From assembly GCF_024158745.1 (NCBI RefSeq), contig NZ_JAMZAW010000005.1:62001-126000 (forward strand): 64,000 nucleotides of DNA, in the 5' to 3' direction. The DNA comes from Paenibacillus tyrphae (lineage in GTDB: Bacteria > Bacillota > Bacilli > Paenibacillales > NBRC-103111). Every line of letters begins with the position of its first letter. Position 1 is the stretch's first letter. The notes below the pieces were generated by a model, which saw only the letters and a program-made list of their open reading frames with translations, was not told the DNA's origin and did not search any database. Below are positions 23,596 through 31,877 of this stretch, piece by piece. The position numbers and the translations under genes are program-made.

Positions 23596-24813
23596 ATGCA
23601 ATTGGATCAAAAACGGAGTATACTCGCGCTTCTGGCTCTGGCCATCAGCGCCTATGCGATCGGAACTACCGAGTTTATCAGCGTGGGGCTGCTGCCCCTG
23701 ATCGCCGAAAACCTTCATATATCGGTCACAACGGCAGGACTGACCGTGACGCTGTATGCGCTCGGCGTCACCTTCGGGGCTCCCGTGCTGACCTCACTCA
23801 CCACGGGAATGTCCCGCAAGTCGCTGCTGATCGCCATCATGGTCGTTTTTATCGCCGGTAATAGTCTGGCGGCGGCTTCCGGAAGCATCGGCGTCCTGTT
23901 GACGGCCCGCGTGCTATCCGCTTTGTCGCACGGCGTATTTATGTCGATCGCGTCGACCATCGCCGCCGACCTCGTGCCGGAGAACAAACGGGCGAGTGCG
24001 ATCTCCATGATGTTCTCAGGCCTGACGGTCGCCATCGTGACCGGCGTGCCGCTCGGTACCTGGATCGGCCAGCAGATGGGCTGGCGGGCGGCCTTCGTCA
24101 CCATCGCCGTCATCGGCCTGGTCGCGCTGATCGCCAATCTGATCTTGATCCCCGCCTCGCTGCGTAAGGGCGTTCCAACCCCGGTGCGTGAGCAGGTGAA
24201 GCTGGTGACGAATGGCAGGCTGCTGCTTGCGTTCGCCATCACGGCTCTCGGGTATGGAGGCACCTTTGTCGTATTTACTTATTTATCCCCATTGCTGCAT
24301 GAAATAACCGGATTTGCCGAAAGCACGGTAGCGGTTATCCTGCTGATTTACGGCGTTGCGATTGCGATCGGCAATGTCATCGGGGGAAAGGTGGCCAACC
24401 GCCGGCCGCTCAAGGCTCTGTTCCTTATGTTCATCCTGCAGGCGATCGTGCTGCTGGTGTTGATGGTGACCGCGCCATTCAAGGTAGCCGGGTTGATCAC
24501 GATCTTCTTCATGGGCCTGCTGGCCTTCATGAACGTTCCCGGGCTGCAGATTTATGTCGTCATGCTGGCTGAGCGCTTCGCGCCGGGAGGTAAGGATGTC
24601 GCTTCCGCCGTCAACATCGGCGCGTTCAATGCGGGCATCGCCATTGGGGCCTATCTGGGTGGTGTGGTCACCGATTCGATGGGATTGATTCATACCACCT
24701 GGATCGGCGCTGTCATGGTCCTAGCCGCGGTTTTGCTGACTGGCTGGAGCATGGCACTGGAACGCAAGGGCGTACCGGTTCGCGCCGTACGGACGGGGCC
24801 GGCCCGGACTTGA
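23596..24813 (+). CDS. MFS transporter (AraJ/Bcr-like drug or sugar efflux)
   Basis: Twelve-helix major facilitator protein, 405 aa. The N-terminal AISAYAIGTTEFISVGLLPL is typical of the AraJ/YdhP/PbuE-like efflux branch. The inter-helix motif A region appears as SLTTGMSRKSLLIAIM. The start is ATG 23596, preceded by AGAGGTGGG. It is divergent from the HxlR regulator with shared operators, and followed by an aldo/keto reductase, so the set looks like a stress-induced detoxification unit: export plus carbonyl reduction. The natural substrate is unknown. Confidence 0.92.
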   Translation: MQLDQKRSILALLALAISAYAIGTTEFISVGLLPLIAENLHISVTTAGLTVTLYALGVTFGAPVLTSLTTGMSRKSLLIAIMVVFIAGNSLAAASGSIGVLLTARVLSALSHGVFMSIASTIAADLVPENKRASAISMMFSGLTVAIVTGVPLGTWIGQQMGWRAAFVTIAVIGLVALIANLILIPASLRKGVPTPVREQVKLVTNGRLLLAFAITALGYGGTFVVFTYLSPLLHEITGFAESTVAVILLIYGVAIAIGNVIGGKVANRRPLKALFLMFILQAIVLLVLMVTAPFKVAGLITIFFMGLLAFMNVPGLQIYVVMLAERFAPGGKDVASAVNIGAFNAGIAIGAYLGGVVTDSMGLIHTTWIGAVMVLAAVLLTGWSMALERKGVPVRAVRTGPART

Positions 24814-24944
24814 CTGTCGAGCTCTTGTTTCCGCTATCTGGGCATCATCCAAGCAGCCACGCGCAAAATGGCTGGGGCCGTTACCAGCTCCAACAAGGCA
24901 TCATGTTTTCAAATCTACCATTTACCCTACTGGAGGTTTTATCT

Positions 24945-25787
24945 ATGACAACGCATCTGCAAGCAACTACGACTCTAAATAACGGAAAGGCTATGCCTTG
25001 GTTCGGCATCGGCGTATTCAAAGTCGCGGACGGTTCCGAGCTCGTGGACGCGGTCAAAGCGGCTGTCGCCCATGGCTACCGCAGCATCGACACGGCGGCC
25101 ATCTATGACAACGAGCGCAGCGTAGGCCAGGCTATCCGCGAAGCCCTCCAAGAAACGGGACTCTCCCGTGAAGACTTGTTCGTCACTTCCAAGGTATGGA
25201 ACGCCGATCTCGGCTATGAAGCGACGCTAGCCGCCTATGAGACCAGCTTGGAGAAGCTGGGGCTGGATTATCTCGATCTGTACCTGATTCACTGGCCGGT
25301 GGCCGGCAAGTACAAGGACGCTTGGCGTGCGCTCGAAGCGCTGTACAAGGCCGGACGCGTCAAAGCGATCGGCGTCAGCAACTTCCAGATTCATCACCTG
25401 GAGGACCTGATGAAAGATGCCGAGATCAAGCCGATGGTGAACCAGGTCGAGCTCCATCCGCGGCTTAGCCAGCAAGCGCTGCGCGACTTCTGCGCCCAGC
25501 ATGACATTCAGATCGAGGCATGGTCGCCTCTGATGCAGGGCCAGTTTCTGGACAACCCGGTGCTGCAGGAAATCGGCGCCCGTCACGGCAAGTCGGTCGC
25601 CCAAGTCATTCTGCGCTGGGATCTGCAGCACGGCATCGTAACGATTCCCAAGTCGACGAAGGCTCACCGGATTATCGAGAACGCCTCGGTGTTCGACTTC
25701 GAGCTGACGAGTGAAGAGATGGCCCGAATCGATGCGCTGAACCAGAACCTGCGGGTTGGACCGGACCCTGACAATTTTGACTTCTAA
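24945..25787 (+). CDS. Aldo/keto reductase (AKR5-like)
   Basis: NADPH-dependent carbonyl reductase, 280 aa TIM barrel. The catalytic tetrad is visible: Asp and Tyr in SIDTAAIYDNERSVG, Lys in FVTSKVWN, His in LYLIHWP. The cofactor region IPKSTKAHRIIENASVFDFE is near the C-terminus. It resembles the B. subtilis YvgN/YtbE group, which reduces methylglyoxal and other aldehydes. ATG 24945 has TGGAGG 10 nt before it; the open frame reaches back to 24810, overlapping the MFS stop, but without a ribosome site. A terminator follows. Confidence 0.95.
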   Translation: MTTHLQATTTLNNGKAMPWFGIGVFKVADGSELVDAVKAAVAHGYRSIDTAAIYDNERSVGQAIREALQETGLSREDLFVTSKVWNADLGYEATLAAYETSLEKLGLDYLDLYLIHWPVAGKYKDAWRALEALYKAGRVKAIGVSNFQIHHLEDLMKDAEIKPMVNQVELHPRLSQQALRDFCAQHDIQIEAWSPLMQGQFLDNPVLQEIGARHGKSVAQVILRWDLQHGIVTIPKSTKAHRIIENASVFDFELTSEEMARIDALNQNLRVGPDPDNFDF

Positions 25788-25839
25788 GCCTGGCCCGGCC
25801 ATAACGAAGAACGCCAGTTCCTCTAGCGGGGGGCTGGTC

Positions 25840-25873
25840 AGCCTGTTGAGAAACCCTCAACAGGCTATTTCTT
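25840..25873 (+). terminator. Terminator of the MFS/aldo-keto reductase operon
   Basis: Perfect 11-bp stem AGCCTGTTGAG (25840-25850) / CTCAACAGGCT (25856-25866), then ATTTCTTATTTT. Confidence 0.85.
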
Positions 25874-25905
25874 ATTTTCATTATTTATCCATCCGCCGCG
25901 TTGCT

Positions 25906-26433
25906 ATGTTCGTCAACTGGACGATTTCGCCGACAGTGCTCCCTGGATTTATCGGTCGAGCTCTATTACGCCAAAACGGCAATTGGATTTGGGTGGATGC
26001 CAATCAACACCCAAGGAAAGTCCGCTTATCGGATGGCAGTTATTTGGAAGGTCTTCCCATGGGGCTACTCGACGTTCCGAGCTTAGCGGCTGCTACTCCC
26101 GCACCGAACGTCCGATTCGATTTCATTCAAGGCGAGTCTATAGGGACTAAAACAGGAGGTCAAGCCTCTCAAGACCTTTATATCGAAATGGAGGGGATTC
26201 TAAAATCAGGCCTTTCAGGAAAGCAACGCACAATTGTTTCGGATCCGAAGGGGCAAGCACATCTTACAGCGCTTGGCGTATTAGTTGCAATTGAGCATAT
26301 TCTGGGACTGGATGGCAAACAAACTGCATGTGGAGGAGTATATTTACCAGAAACGTTAGTGTCAATTGATGCAGCTATCGCCCGTTTTGAGCAATTCGGT
26401 GTTCAAATTTCCAGTGAGTTGAACGAAAATTAA
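25906..26433 (+). pseudogene. C-terminal remnant resembling saccharopine-dehydrogenase-like oxidoreductase
   Basis: A frame of about 175 codons whose C-terminal style (ASQDLYIEMEGILKSGLSGK, then SDPKGQAHLTALGVLVAIE and GVYLPETLVSIDAAI) resembles the last third of NAD(P)-binding saccharopine-dehydrogenase-like proteins. The N-terminal Rossmann domain is missing: the frame continues upstream only through the terminator of the aldo/keto reductase gene. There is no ribosome site at the ATG 25906. A terminator follows the stop. I take it as the tail of a deleted gene; an independent small protein is the alternative. Confidence 0.45.
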
Positions 26434-26467
26434 TCCGTTAAAGCACGGCTGCCTTTCAGAAAAATAA

Positions 26468-26510
26468 CCCGGGAAGCAAAAGCGATGCCGCTTTGTTCCC
26501 GGGCTTTTTA
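26468..26510 (+). terminator. Strong terminator
   Basis: CCCGGGAA ... TTCCCGGG with inner CAAAgCG-type pairing and a short loop, followed by TTTTT. Confidence 0.88.
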
Positions 26511-26884
26511 CAGAATAGCAGTCAAGGGATTTTTCTGGGCACCACGATACTAGCCTGCCCTTTTTGCAATGCTCGAAAATAAAACAGCCAGGACAATCCG
26601 GTTGCCAAACCGGGTTCGTATGGCGGTGCCTAAATTGATGGTTTATGGCTTTGGCGGCGTGCATGTTTGTAGCGGACTGTTCCCATAGCGGCATAGAGCG
26701 GTCGGGAGAGAAAGCCGCAACCGGAGGTGCGGTAAAGCCGGAAAGCATCGTGGTAAGTAGACTATCTACTTTATATTCAAAGCGGGGTAAAAAACGTTAT
26801 TCTTTTGTTGCAATTTTGATATATATTATTGCAAAATGTCACAGACATTTGCTGTGTACAGGCCTACAATAAGCCTCGGAGATA
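26511..26884. other. Intergenic region before feoA, no gene recognised
   Basis: Two overlapping open frames exist on opposite strands, but neither has a ribosome site or recognisable protein pattern. The GC-richer part (26600-26750) could be debris of an older insertion. The AT-rich end carries the promoter of the feo operon just before the Fur box. Confidence 0.4.
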
Positions 26885-26901
26885 TTGATAATCATTATCA
26901 A
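26885..26901. promoter_or_regulatory. Perfect Fur box before feoA
   Basis: TTGATAATCATTATCAA contains TGATAAT-C-ATTATCA (26886-26900), an exact 7-1-7 Fur site, 27 bp upstream of the feoA start. Confidence 0.92.
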
Positions 26902-26926
26902 CAATATCCAATTCTTAAAGGTTAGG

Positions 26927-27163
26927 ATGATAACAATGAAGTTAACGGATATTGCCCGAGACACCAAGGTGAAAATAATCGATTTGGCATCCGTGAATGA
27001 ACTTGTCCTGCATAGGTTGAACGATTTCGGCATTATGGAAGGATCCGTCATCTCGCTTCGCAAAGTACTGCCGTTTGGCGGTCCGTGCATGATCGAAACG
27101 AAAGGGCAGTGGATTGCCATTCGCCGCAAAGAAGCGGTTTGTATACAGGTGGAAGCGGTATGA
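26927..27163 (+). CDS. feoA: Ferrous iron transport protein A
   Basis: Small SH3-like cytoplasmic accessory protein of the Feo Fe(II) importer, 78 aa if started at ATG 26927 (AAAGG 5 nt before) or 75 aa from ATG 26936. The family pattern LNDFGIMEGSVISLRKVLPF followed by GGPCMIETKGQWIAIRRKEA is clear. A Fur box lies directly upstream, so expression should rise under iron limitation. The stop overlaps the feoB start (ATGA). Confidence 0.94.
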   Translation: MITMKLTDIARDTKVKIIDLASVNELVLHRLNDFGIMEGSVISLRKVLPFGGPCMIETKGQWIAIRRKEAVCIQVEAV

Positions 27164-29169
27164 TAACCATTGCTCTTGCCGGGAACCCGAATACGGGGAA
27201 AACGTCGCTCTTTAACACCATGACAAGCTCTTATGAATATGTGGGCAACTGGGCGGGCGTGACGGTGGAAAAGAAGGTCGGTACGTTAACGAGTAAAAGA
27301 GGAAAAGTTATCGATTTGCCGGGTATCTACTCCCTTAGCCCGCTTTCCGAGGATGAGGGTGTGGCGTCGCGCTACTTGCTGGAAGAGTCGCCGTCGATGT
27401 TGTTGAACGTCGTAGACGCATCGCAATTGGAGCGTAACCTGCATTTGACCGTGCAACTGCTCGAGTACGGTGTACCGGTCGTCGTCGCGCTAAACATGGT
27501 CGACGTGGCCGAAGCGCGCGGGCTTCGCATCGATGTACGCGAACTGGAGGCGCAGCTAGGCGTGAAGGTCGTACCTGTGATCGCCCGATCGGGCCGAGGC
27601 TGCAAAGAGCTGGAGCGGGTTATGGCCGCAGAGACCCGGCATAATGAATCGCTGCCGTGGCGATTCGATTACGGATCGCTTCTGGAAAAAGCCATTTCCG
27701 ATCTGGAGGCCCGGATGCCGGCTCAGATGGAACGGAAGCGCTGGCTCGCGCTGCAGTTTCTGGAAGGAAACATACTTGTCCTGCAGGAGCTTCGCAAATT
27801 CATCGATCCCGCTTGGCTTCAATCATTCTATGACGCGATCGAACGGGAAGTCAGACAGAGTACGGGCATGAGAGATATACGCCAGTGCATCCGGTCACAA
27901 CGCGCCGTCATGATTGACGGGTGGCTGCAACGCTCCGTTCGGGAAACGAAGAAGGGCAGAAGAACGCTGTCAGAGCGGATCGACGATATCACTACGAATA
28001 AGGTTCTCGGCATTCCCATATTTCTTGCGTTTATGTATTTGACGTTCAAGCTGACGTTCGATTGGGTTGGCACTCCGTTATCCGATCAACTGGATGCTTT
28101 GCTGAACGGTCCGGTAAAGAACGGAATCAGCTCCTTGCTCGACACGTTCGGCGCCGCGGAGTTCATCAAGTCGGTCATTCTGGATGGAATCGTAAGCGGC
28201 GTGGGCGGCGTGCTGGTGTTCGTACCGCAAATTTTCATGCTTTTTCTCATCATATCCTTCATAGAGGACTCCGGCTACATGGCTCGCATTGCAGCCGTTA
28301 TGGATCGGCTAATGGAAGGTGTCGGCCTGAACGGCAAGGCGTTCATCCCGATGATTATCGGCTTTGGCTGCAACGTTCCCGGCATCATGGCCGCAAGGAC
28401 GATAGAGCAGCCGAAGGAGCGCTTGCTGACCATTTTGCTTACGCCGCTTATGTCGTGTTCCGCGCGATTATCGGTCTACAGCTTGTTTGTCGGGACGTTT
28501 TTCAAAAGTAATCAGGCTCTTATCGTTTTATCGTTATACGTATTAGGGGTTGTCGTGGCGCTCGTGTTGGCGAAGGTGTTTTCCTTGACGATCGCGAAGA
28601 GCGAACGATCCCTGTTCGTCATCGAACTACCGCCGTATCGTATTCCGCAGTGGCGAACGTTGGCGCGAAGCACATGGGAGAAAGGCAAGGGATTCGTCCG
28701 AAAAGCGGGAACGTTCATTTTCGGCGGCTCGGTCGTCATATGGCTGCTCGGATACACCGGGCCTGGCGGATGGAACGTGCCGATGAACGAAAGCTTCCTC
28801 CAGGCAATCGGTTCCATCTTGGCGCCGGTCCTTGCTCCGCTCGGTTTTGGCAATTGGCAGGCGGGTGCCGCGCTGCTTACTGGATTTCTGGCGAAGGAAG
28901 TCGTCGTCTCGACGATGGGCATTATTTATGCTGCTCCTGACGATGCCGGTCTTTCGGGAATGATCTCGCAGTTTTTTACTCCGCTTCAGGCTTTTAGTTT
29001 TATGGTTTTCATCTTGCTTTACGTTCCTTGCCTTGCGACAGTCGGGGTTATTCGAAAAGAAACGGGGTCGGCCCGATGGACGTGGTTTTCCATCGGTTAC
29101 GCGCTGGCAATAGCTTATGTGATCGCGCTAGCTGTCTATAATGTCGGTAGGGTACTTGGGTTTCATTAA
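27160..29169 (+). CDS. feoB: Ferrous iron transporter B
   Basis: Membrane Fe(II) importer with an N-terminal G-protein domain, 669 aa. G1 GNPNTGKTSLFN (about residues 8-19), G3 DLPGIYSLSP, G4 NMVD (about 110-113) are present; the G-domain is followed by the GDI-like helical region and two Gate repeats containing GFGCNVPGIMAARTIE and FLAKEVVVSTMG. It is shorter than some FeoB but complete. The start ATG overlaps the feoA stop; an upstream frame to 27085 lies inside feoA. Confidence 0.97.
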   Translation: MITIALAGNPNTGKTSLFNTMTSSYEYVGNWAGVTVEKKVGTLTSKRGKVIDLPGIYSLSPLSEDEGVASRYLLEESPSMLLNVVDASQLERNLHLTVQLLEYGVPVVVALNMVDVAEARGLRIDVRELEAQLGVKVVPVIARSGRGCKELERVMAAETRHNESLPWRFDYGSLLEKAISDLEARMPAQMERKRWLALQFLEGNILVLQELRKFIDPAWLQSFYDAIEREVRQSTGMRDIRQCIRSQRAVMIDGWLQRSVRETKKGRRTLSERIDDITTNKVLGIPIFLAFMYLTFKLTFDWVGTPLSDQLDALLNGPVKNGISSLLDTFGAAEFIKSVILDGIVSGVGGVLVFVPQIFMLFLIISFIEDSGYMARIAAVMDRLMEGVGLNGKAFIPMIIGFGCNVPGIMAARTIEQPKERLLTILLTPLMSCSARLSVYSLFVGTFFKSNQALIVLSLYVLGVVVALVLAKVFSLTIAKSERSLFVIELPPYRIPQWRTLARSTWEKGKGFVRKAGTFIFGGSVVIWLLGYTGPGGWNVPMNESFLQAIGSILAPVLAPLGFGNWQAGAALLTGFLAKEVVVSTMGIIYAAPDDAGLSGMISQFFTPLQAFSFMVFILLYVPCLATVGVIRKETGSARWTWFSIGYALAIAYVIALAVYNVGRVLGFH

Positions 29170-29201
29170 TTCGCTAGATGCGCTTGTGAAGGAGGAACCA
29201 T

Positions 29202-29387
29202 ATGGTATTCAGTATCATTGCCGGGGTCGTTATTTTCGGGTATGCGGCTTGGTCGCTTGTCCGTTACGTACGGAAGACGCGTCAAGGAAAATGTGCGGCG
29301 TGCTCGTTGAACAAGACGTGTTTATCCGGATGTTCTGATGCAACTGATGCGGCGGATGTCTCGGTATCAACGATGAGCAAACTGTAA
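29202..29387 (+). CDS. FeoB-associated Cys-rich membrane protein
   Basis: Third gene of the feo operon, 61 aa: one N-terminal membrane helix (about residues 3-21), a basic stretch YVRKTRQG, then KCAACSLNKTCLSGCS with four cysteines. This is the pattern of the FeoB-associated Cys-rich family (PF12669) common in Firmicutes, thought to help FeoB. Ribosome site AAGGAGG lies 8 nt before ATG 29202, and 32 bp separate it from feoB. The cysteines may bind iron or sense redox state; this is inference. Confidence 0.88.
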   Translation: MVFSIIAGVVIFGYAAWSLVRYVRKTRQGKCAACSLNKTCLSGCSDATDAADVSVSTMSKL

Positions 29388-29726
29388 TTATTGAACTGCG
29401 CCAATCGCAGCGACCCGGCGATACGCAAAATCGAAGCGGAATGGTTACGGATCTATTTGCTTATCGATCGGCAGCTGTACATTACGCGCTCAGGAAGCAT
29501 CTGTTCCATGGGCGCGTTGTCTTTTTTAGAATTGATGTATGTTTAAAAGCGGTGATGCAGCATATATTTTAATCGGGCGGAAGCCATATTTATTAAAAAA
29601 GTGTCTTCACAATGTCCAATTCTGGTGGTAATCTTGGAAGTAAGCGGTTTTATACGGGGTTAAAAGTGATTCGGTGTTGTACGCAACACTGAGCTGCTTT
29701 TCGAATACAACACCTCTTTTAACCTA
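29388..29726. other. Intergenic region after the feo operon
   Basis: No convincing gene. A short frame (TTG at about 29391 to TAA near 29546) codes for about 50 residues, but has no ribosome site. A CTGCG/CGCAG mini-hairpin lies just after the last feo gene, and nested inverted repeats lie at 29673-29714. Confidence 0.4.
29673..29714. repeat. Nested inverted repeats
   Basis: GGTGTTGTA (29673-29681) pairs perfectly with TACAACACC (29706-29714), followed by TCTTTT. The left arm can instead pair locally: GTGTTG (29674-29679) with CAACAC (29684-29689). Mutually exclusive hairpins before the chitosanase promoter region; terminator or leader structure. Confidence 0.5.
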
Positions 29727-29730
29727 AAAA

Positions 29731-29744
29731 TATAAACGTTTATA
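29731..29744. promoter_or_regulatory. LacI-type operator O1 of the chitosanase gene
   Basis: TATAAACGTTTATA, embedded in a perfect 22-bp palindrome (29727-29748). A central CG flanked by AA/TT is typical of LacI-family sites; it differs from a CcpA site at the two outer G/C positions. Confidence 0.7.
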
Positions 29745-29809
29745 TTTTACTCGGCGAAAGTCGAGGATACTCAGGGTTAGATTTCCGATAGGGAACTAAT
29801 GTTTGAAAA

Positions 29810-29823
29810 TATAAACGGTTATA
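29810..29823. promoter_or_regulatory. LacI-type operator O2 of the chitosanase gene
   Basis: TATAAACGGTTATA, 79 bp downstream of O1. A half site ATAAACGA follows at about 29826-29833. Confidence 0.7.
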
Positions 29824-29885
29824 TTATAAACGAAGAAGGGAGGGGGATAAGCTGTAGACCAGCTGGTTAACCGATGTACAAAAGT

Positions 29886-29899
29886 ATAAACGCTTATAT
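29886..29899. promoter_or_regulatory. LacI-type operator O3 of the chitosanase gene
   Basis: TATAAACGCTTATA, 76 bp after O2 and about 105 bp before the chitosanase start. The three sites agree at 13 of 14 positions; only the base after CG varies. Confidence 0.7.
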
Positions 29900-30003
29900 A
29901 TATTGAGGGGAAAGGAGAAGATAATTAGATTTAAATTGCCTGTAAATCGGCAAGCAGCAGCCTGTTGTTTATTCATGCGGTCAACATTTTTAGGAGGGAT
30001 TAC

Positions 30004-30909
30004 ATGCATATGTCCAATGCTAGACCATCCAAAAGCCGGGACAAAATTTTGTTAACCTTACTTTGTTTTACCTTACTGGCTTCCTTGTTTGGCGTAACCG
30101 CTTTGTTCGAGCCATCCAAAGCAGCCGCAGCCTCTCCTGACGATAATTTCTCCCCGGAAACCCTGCAATTTCTTCGCAATAATACGGGGCTCGATGGCGA
30201 GCAGTGGAACAACATCATGAAGCTTATCAATAAACCGGAGCAGGACGATTTGAACTGGATCGAATACTACGGGTATTGCGAAAACATTAAAGATGAGCGC
30301 GGGTATACGATCGGTCTTTTCGGCGCTACCACAGGAGGCTCCAGAGATACCCATCCCGATGGCCCGGAACTCTTCAAAGCCTATGACGCTGCCAAAGGAG
30401 CCAGCAACCCGTCGGCCGAAGGCGCATTGAAGCGCCTTGGCATTAACGGAAAAATGAAAGGCTCGATTCTGGAAATTAAAGATAGTGAGAAGGTTTTCTG
30501 CGGCAAGATTAAAAAGCTTCAAAACGATCCGGCTTGGAGAAAAGCGATGTGGGAAACATTCTATAACGTGTATATCCGGTACAGCGTTGAACAAGCGCGC
30601 CAGCGCGGCTTTACCAGTGCGGTGACGATCGGATCGTTTGTCGATACGGCGCTGAATCAAGGCGCTACCGGCGGCTCGAATACGCTTCAAGGCCTGCTCG
30701 CCCGTTCCGGCAGCAGCTCGAACGAGAAAACCTTCATGAAGAATTTCCATGCCAAACGTACCTTGGTTGTGGATACCAACAAATACAACAAGCCGCCTAA
30801 CGGTAAAAACCGCGTAAAACAATGGGACACTCTCGTGGACATGGGAAAAATGAATCTGAAGAACGTCGATTCCGAGATTGCTAAAGTCACGGACTGGGAA
30901 ATGAAGTGA
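30004..30909 (+). CDS. csn: Secreted GH46 chitosanase
   Basis: Extracellular endo-chitosanase cleaving beta-1,4 bonds in partly deacetylated chitosan, 301 aa. A signal peptide (about residues 1-41) ends near SKAAAA. The mature start FSPETLQFLRNNTGLDGEQW and the active-site stretch WIEYYGYCENIKDERGYTIG followed by LFGATTGG are typical of family 46, with the general acid Glu near ENIKDERG and the second acid following. ATG 30004 has AGGAGGGATTAC before it; an upstream in-frame codon is not supported. Three LacI-type operators upstream suggest sugar-induced expression by a regulator not in this window; a terminator follows. Confidence 0.93.
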   Translation: MHMSNARPSKSRDKILLTLLCFTLLASLFGVTALFEPSKAAAASPDDNFSPETLQFLRNNTGLDGEQWNNIMKLINKPEQDDLNWIEYYGYCENIKDERGYTIGLFGATTGGSRDTHPDGPELFKAYDAAKGASNPSAEGALKRLGINGKMKGSILEIKDSEKVFCGKIKKLQNDPAWRKAMWETFYNVYIRYSVEQARQRGFTSAVTIGSFVDTALNQGATGGSNTLQGLLARSGSSSNEKTFMKNFHAKRTLVVDTNKYNKPPNGKNRVKQWDTLVDMGKMNLKNVDSEIAKVTDWEMK

Positions 30910-30939
30910 TCTTTTTCTTTTTAAATGTTCGTTCGAAAG

Positions 30940-30967
30940 GACGGTCGCATTTTGCGGCCGTCTTTTT
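30940..30967 (+). terminator. Terminator of csn
   Basis: GACGGTCGCA (30940-30949) / TGCGGCCGTC (30953-30962) with one mismatch, then TTTTT. Confidence 0.88.
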
Positions 30968-31059
30968 CGTTTTCACAGTTGTGGCCTCCAGCTTGGAGAG
31001 CGTCACTCGGTTTTATTAGCTCTTTAGAGCTATACGGGATTCATAGCGCCGACACAGAC

Positions 31060-31081
31060 ATACCCTACATATGTATGGTAT
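31060..31081. promoter_or_regulatory. 22-bp palindrome before the DJ-1/PfpI gene
   Basis: Arms ATACCCTACAT / ATGTATGGTAT match at 10 of 11 pairs, centre at 31070/31071, 39 bp before the gene start. Probably the operator of a dimeric regulator; the regulator is not identified. Confidence 0.45.
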
Positions 31082-31120
31082 ATTTCATTTGCAGTAAATT
31101 AAGGTTAAGGGAGAGATATT

Positions 31121-31774
31121 ATGGAAGTCGCAATCATGCTTTACGATGGAATCACAGCATTGGATGCCATTGGTCCGTATGAAGTATTTTCCGCCACCAT
31201 GAAATGTAACGTGAAGTTTATCGGCAAGAAAAAAGGGATCATCCAAATGGACTCCAAAATGGGGTATTTGCATGCCGACTACAGCTTTGACGAAATGACT
31301 TCAGCCGATATTCTTGTCGTTCCCGGTTGCAGTCCGCCTAACTATAAAACGCCAATGAACGACGAAGAAACGCTGGAGTGGATTCGCCAAATCCACGGGA
31401 CCGCGAAATGGACTACGTCGGTTTGTAACGGTTCTCTGATATTGAGCGCTGCAGGCTTGTTGAACGGAGCGACGGCTACTTGCCATTGGGGTTCCTTCGA
31501 CCTGCTCCGTTCGCTTGGAGCCATTCCGACAGACGAGAGAGTGGTTCGCCATGGTCAAATCGTAACGGCGGCTGGCGTCTCCTCCGGTATCGATATGGCG
31601 CTTCAATTAGTGGCATGGGAGTTCGGGGAAGATACGAGTAAAGCGGTCCAATTAATCTTGGAATACGATCCTCAGCCTCCGTTTGATACGGGTTCGTTAA
31701 AGAAAGCCCCGGCTCCGCTGGTTGAGCGGGTAAGAGGGGTGCTTCAAGAGCTTTCGGAGCAAGATCCCGGATAA
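31121..31774 (+). CDS. DJ-1/PfpI family protein
   Basis: Class I glutamine-amidotransferase-like fold of the DJ-1/PfpI superfamily, 217 aa. The N-terminus MEVAIMLYDGITALDAIGPY and the nucleophile elbow TTSVCNGSLILSAAGLLNG with the cysteine at about residue 102 are clear, and ATCHWGSFDLL follows. The pattern is close to the isonitrile-hydratase/AraC-N-terminal-like branch but without a HTH. It could be a hydratase, deglycase or stress protein; the substrate is unknown. ATG 31121 has GGGAGAG upstream. It is a single gene with a palindrome in front and a terminator behind. Confidence 0.9.
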   Translation: MEVAIMLYDGITALDAIGPYEVFSATMKCNVKFIGKKKGIIQMDSKMGYLHADYSFDEMTSADILVVPGCSPPNYKTPMNDEETLEWIRQIHGTAKWTTSVCNGSLILSAAGLLNGATATCHWGSFDLLRSLGAIPTDERVVRHGQIVTAAGVSSGIDMALQLVAWEFGEDTSKAVQLILEYDPQPPFDTGSLKKAPAPLVERVRGVLQELSEQDPG

Positions 31775-31810
31775 GGTACGGGTATCGGCATGGGCGTCGT
31801 TTCAATGAGG

Positions 31811-31850
31811 AAGCCTGCTATCGCTTATCAATAAACGATGCAGGCTTTTT
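31811..31850 (+). terminator. Terminator of the DJ-1/PfpI gene
   Basis: AAGCCTGC (31811-31818) / GCAGGCTT (31840-31847), extended by ATCG/CGAT, then T. On the other strand it lies after the cellulase gene and may serve both. Confidence 0.8.
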
Positions 31851-31877
31851 CAATTACAGGGAATGTGCTCTCCTAGT

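Noticed and set aside
26362-26748. 128-codon minus-strand frame between the saccharopine-like fragment and feoA
   Set aside because: It runs through a strong terminator and the opposite gene end, and has no ribosome site or recognisable domain.
29731-29899. Triple TATAAACGNTTATA as CcpA cre sites
   Set aside because: All three copies carry A and T where cre needs G and C at the outer pair, so a different LacI-family protein is more likely.
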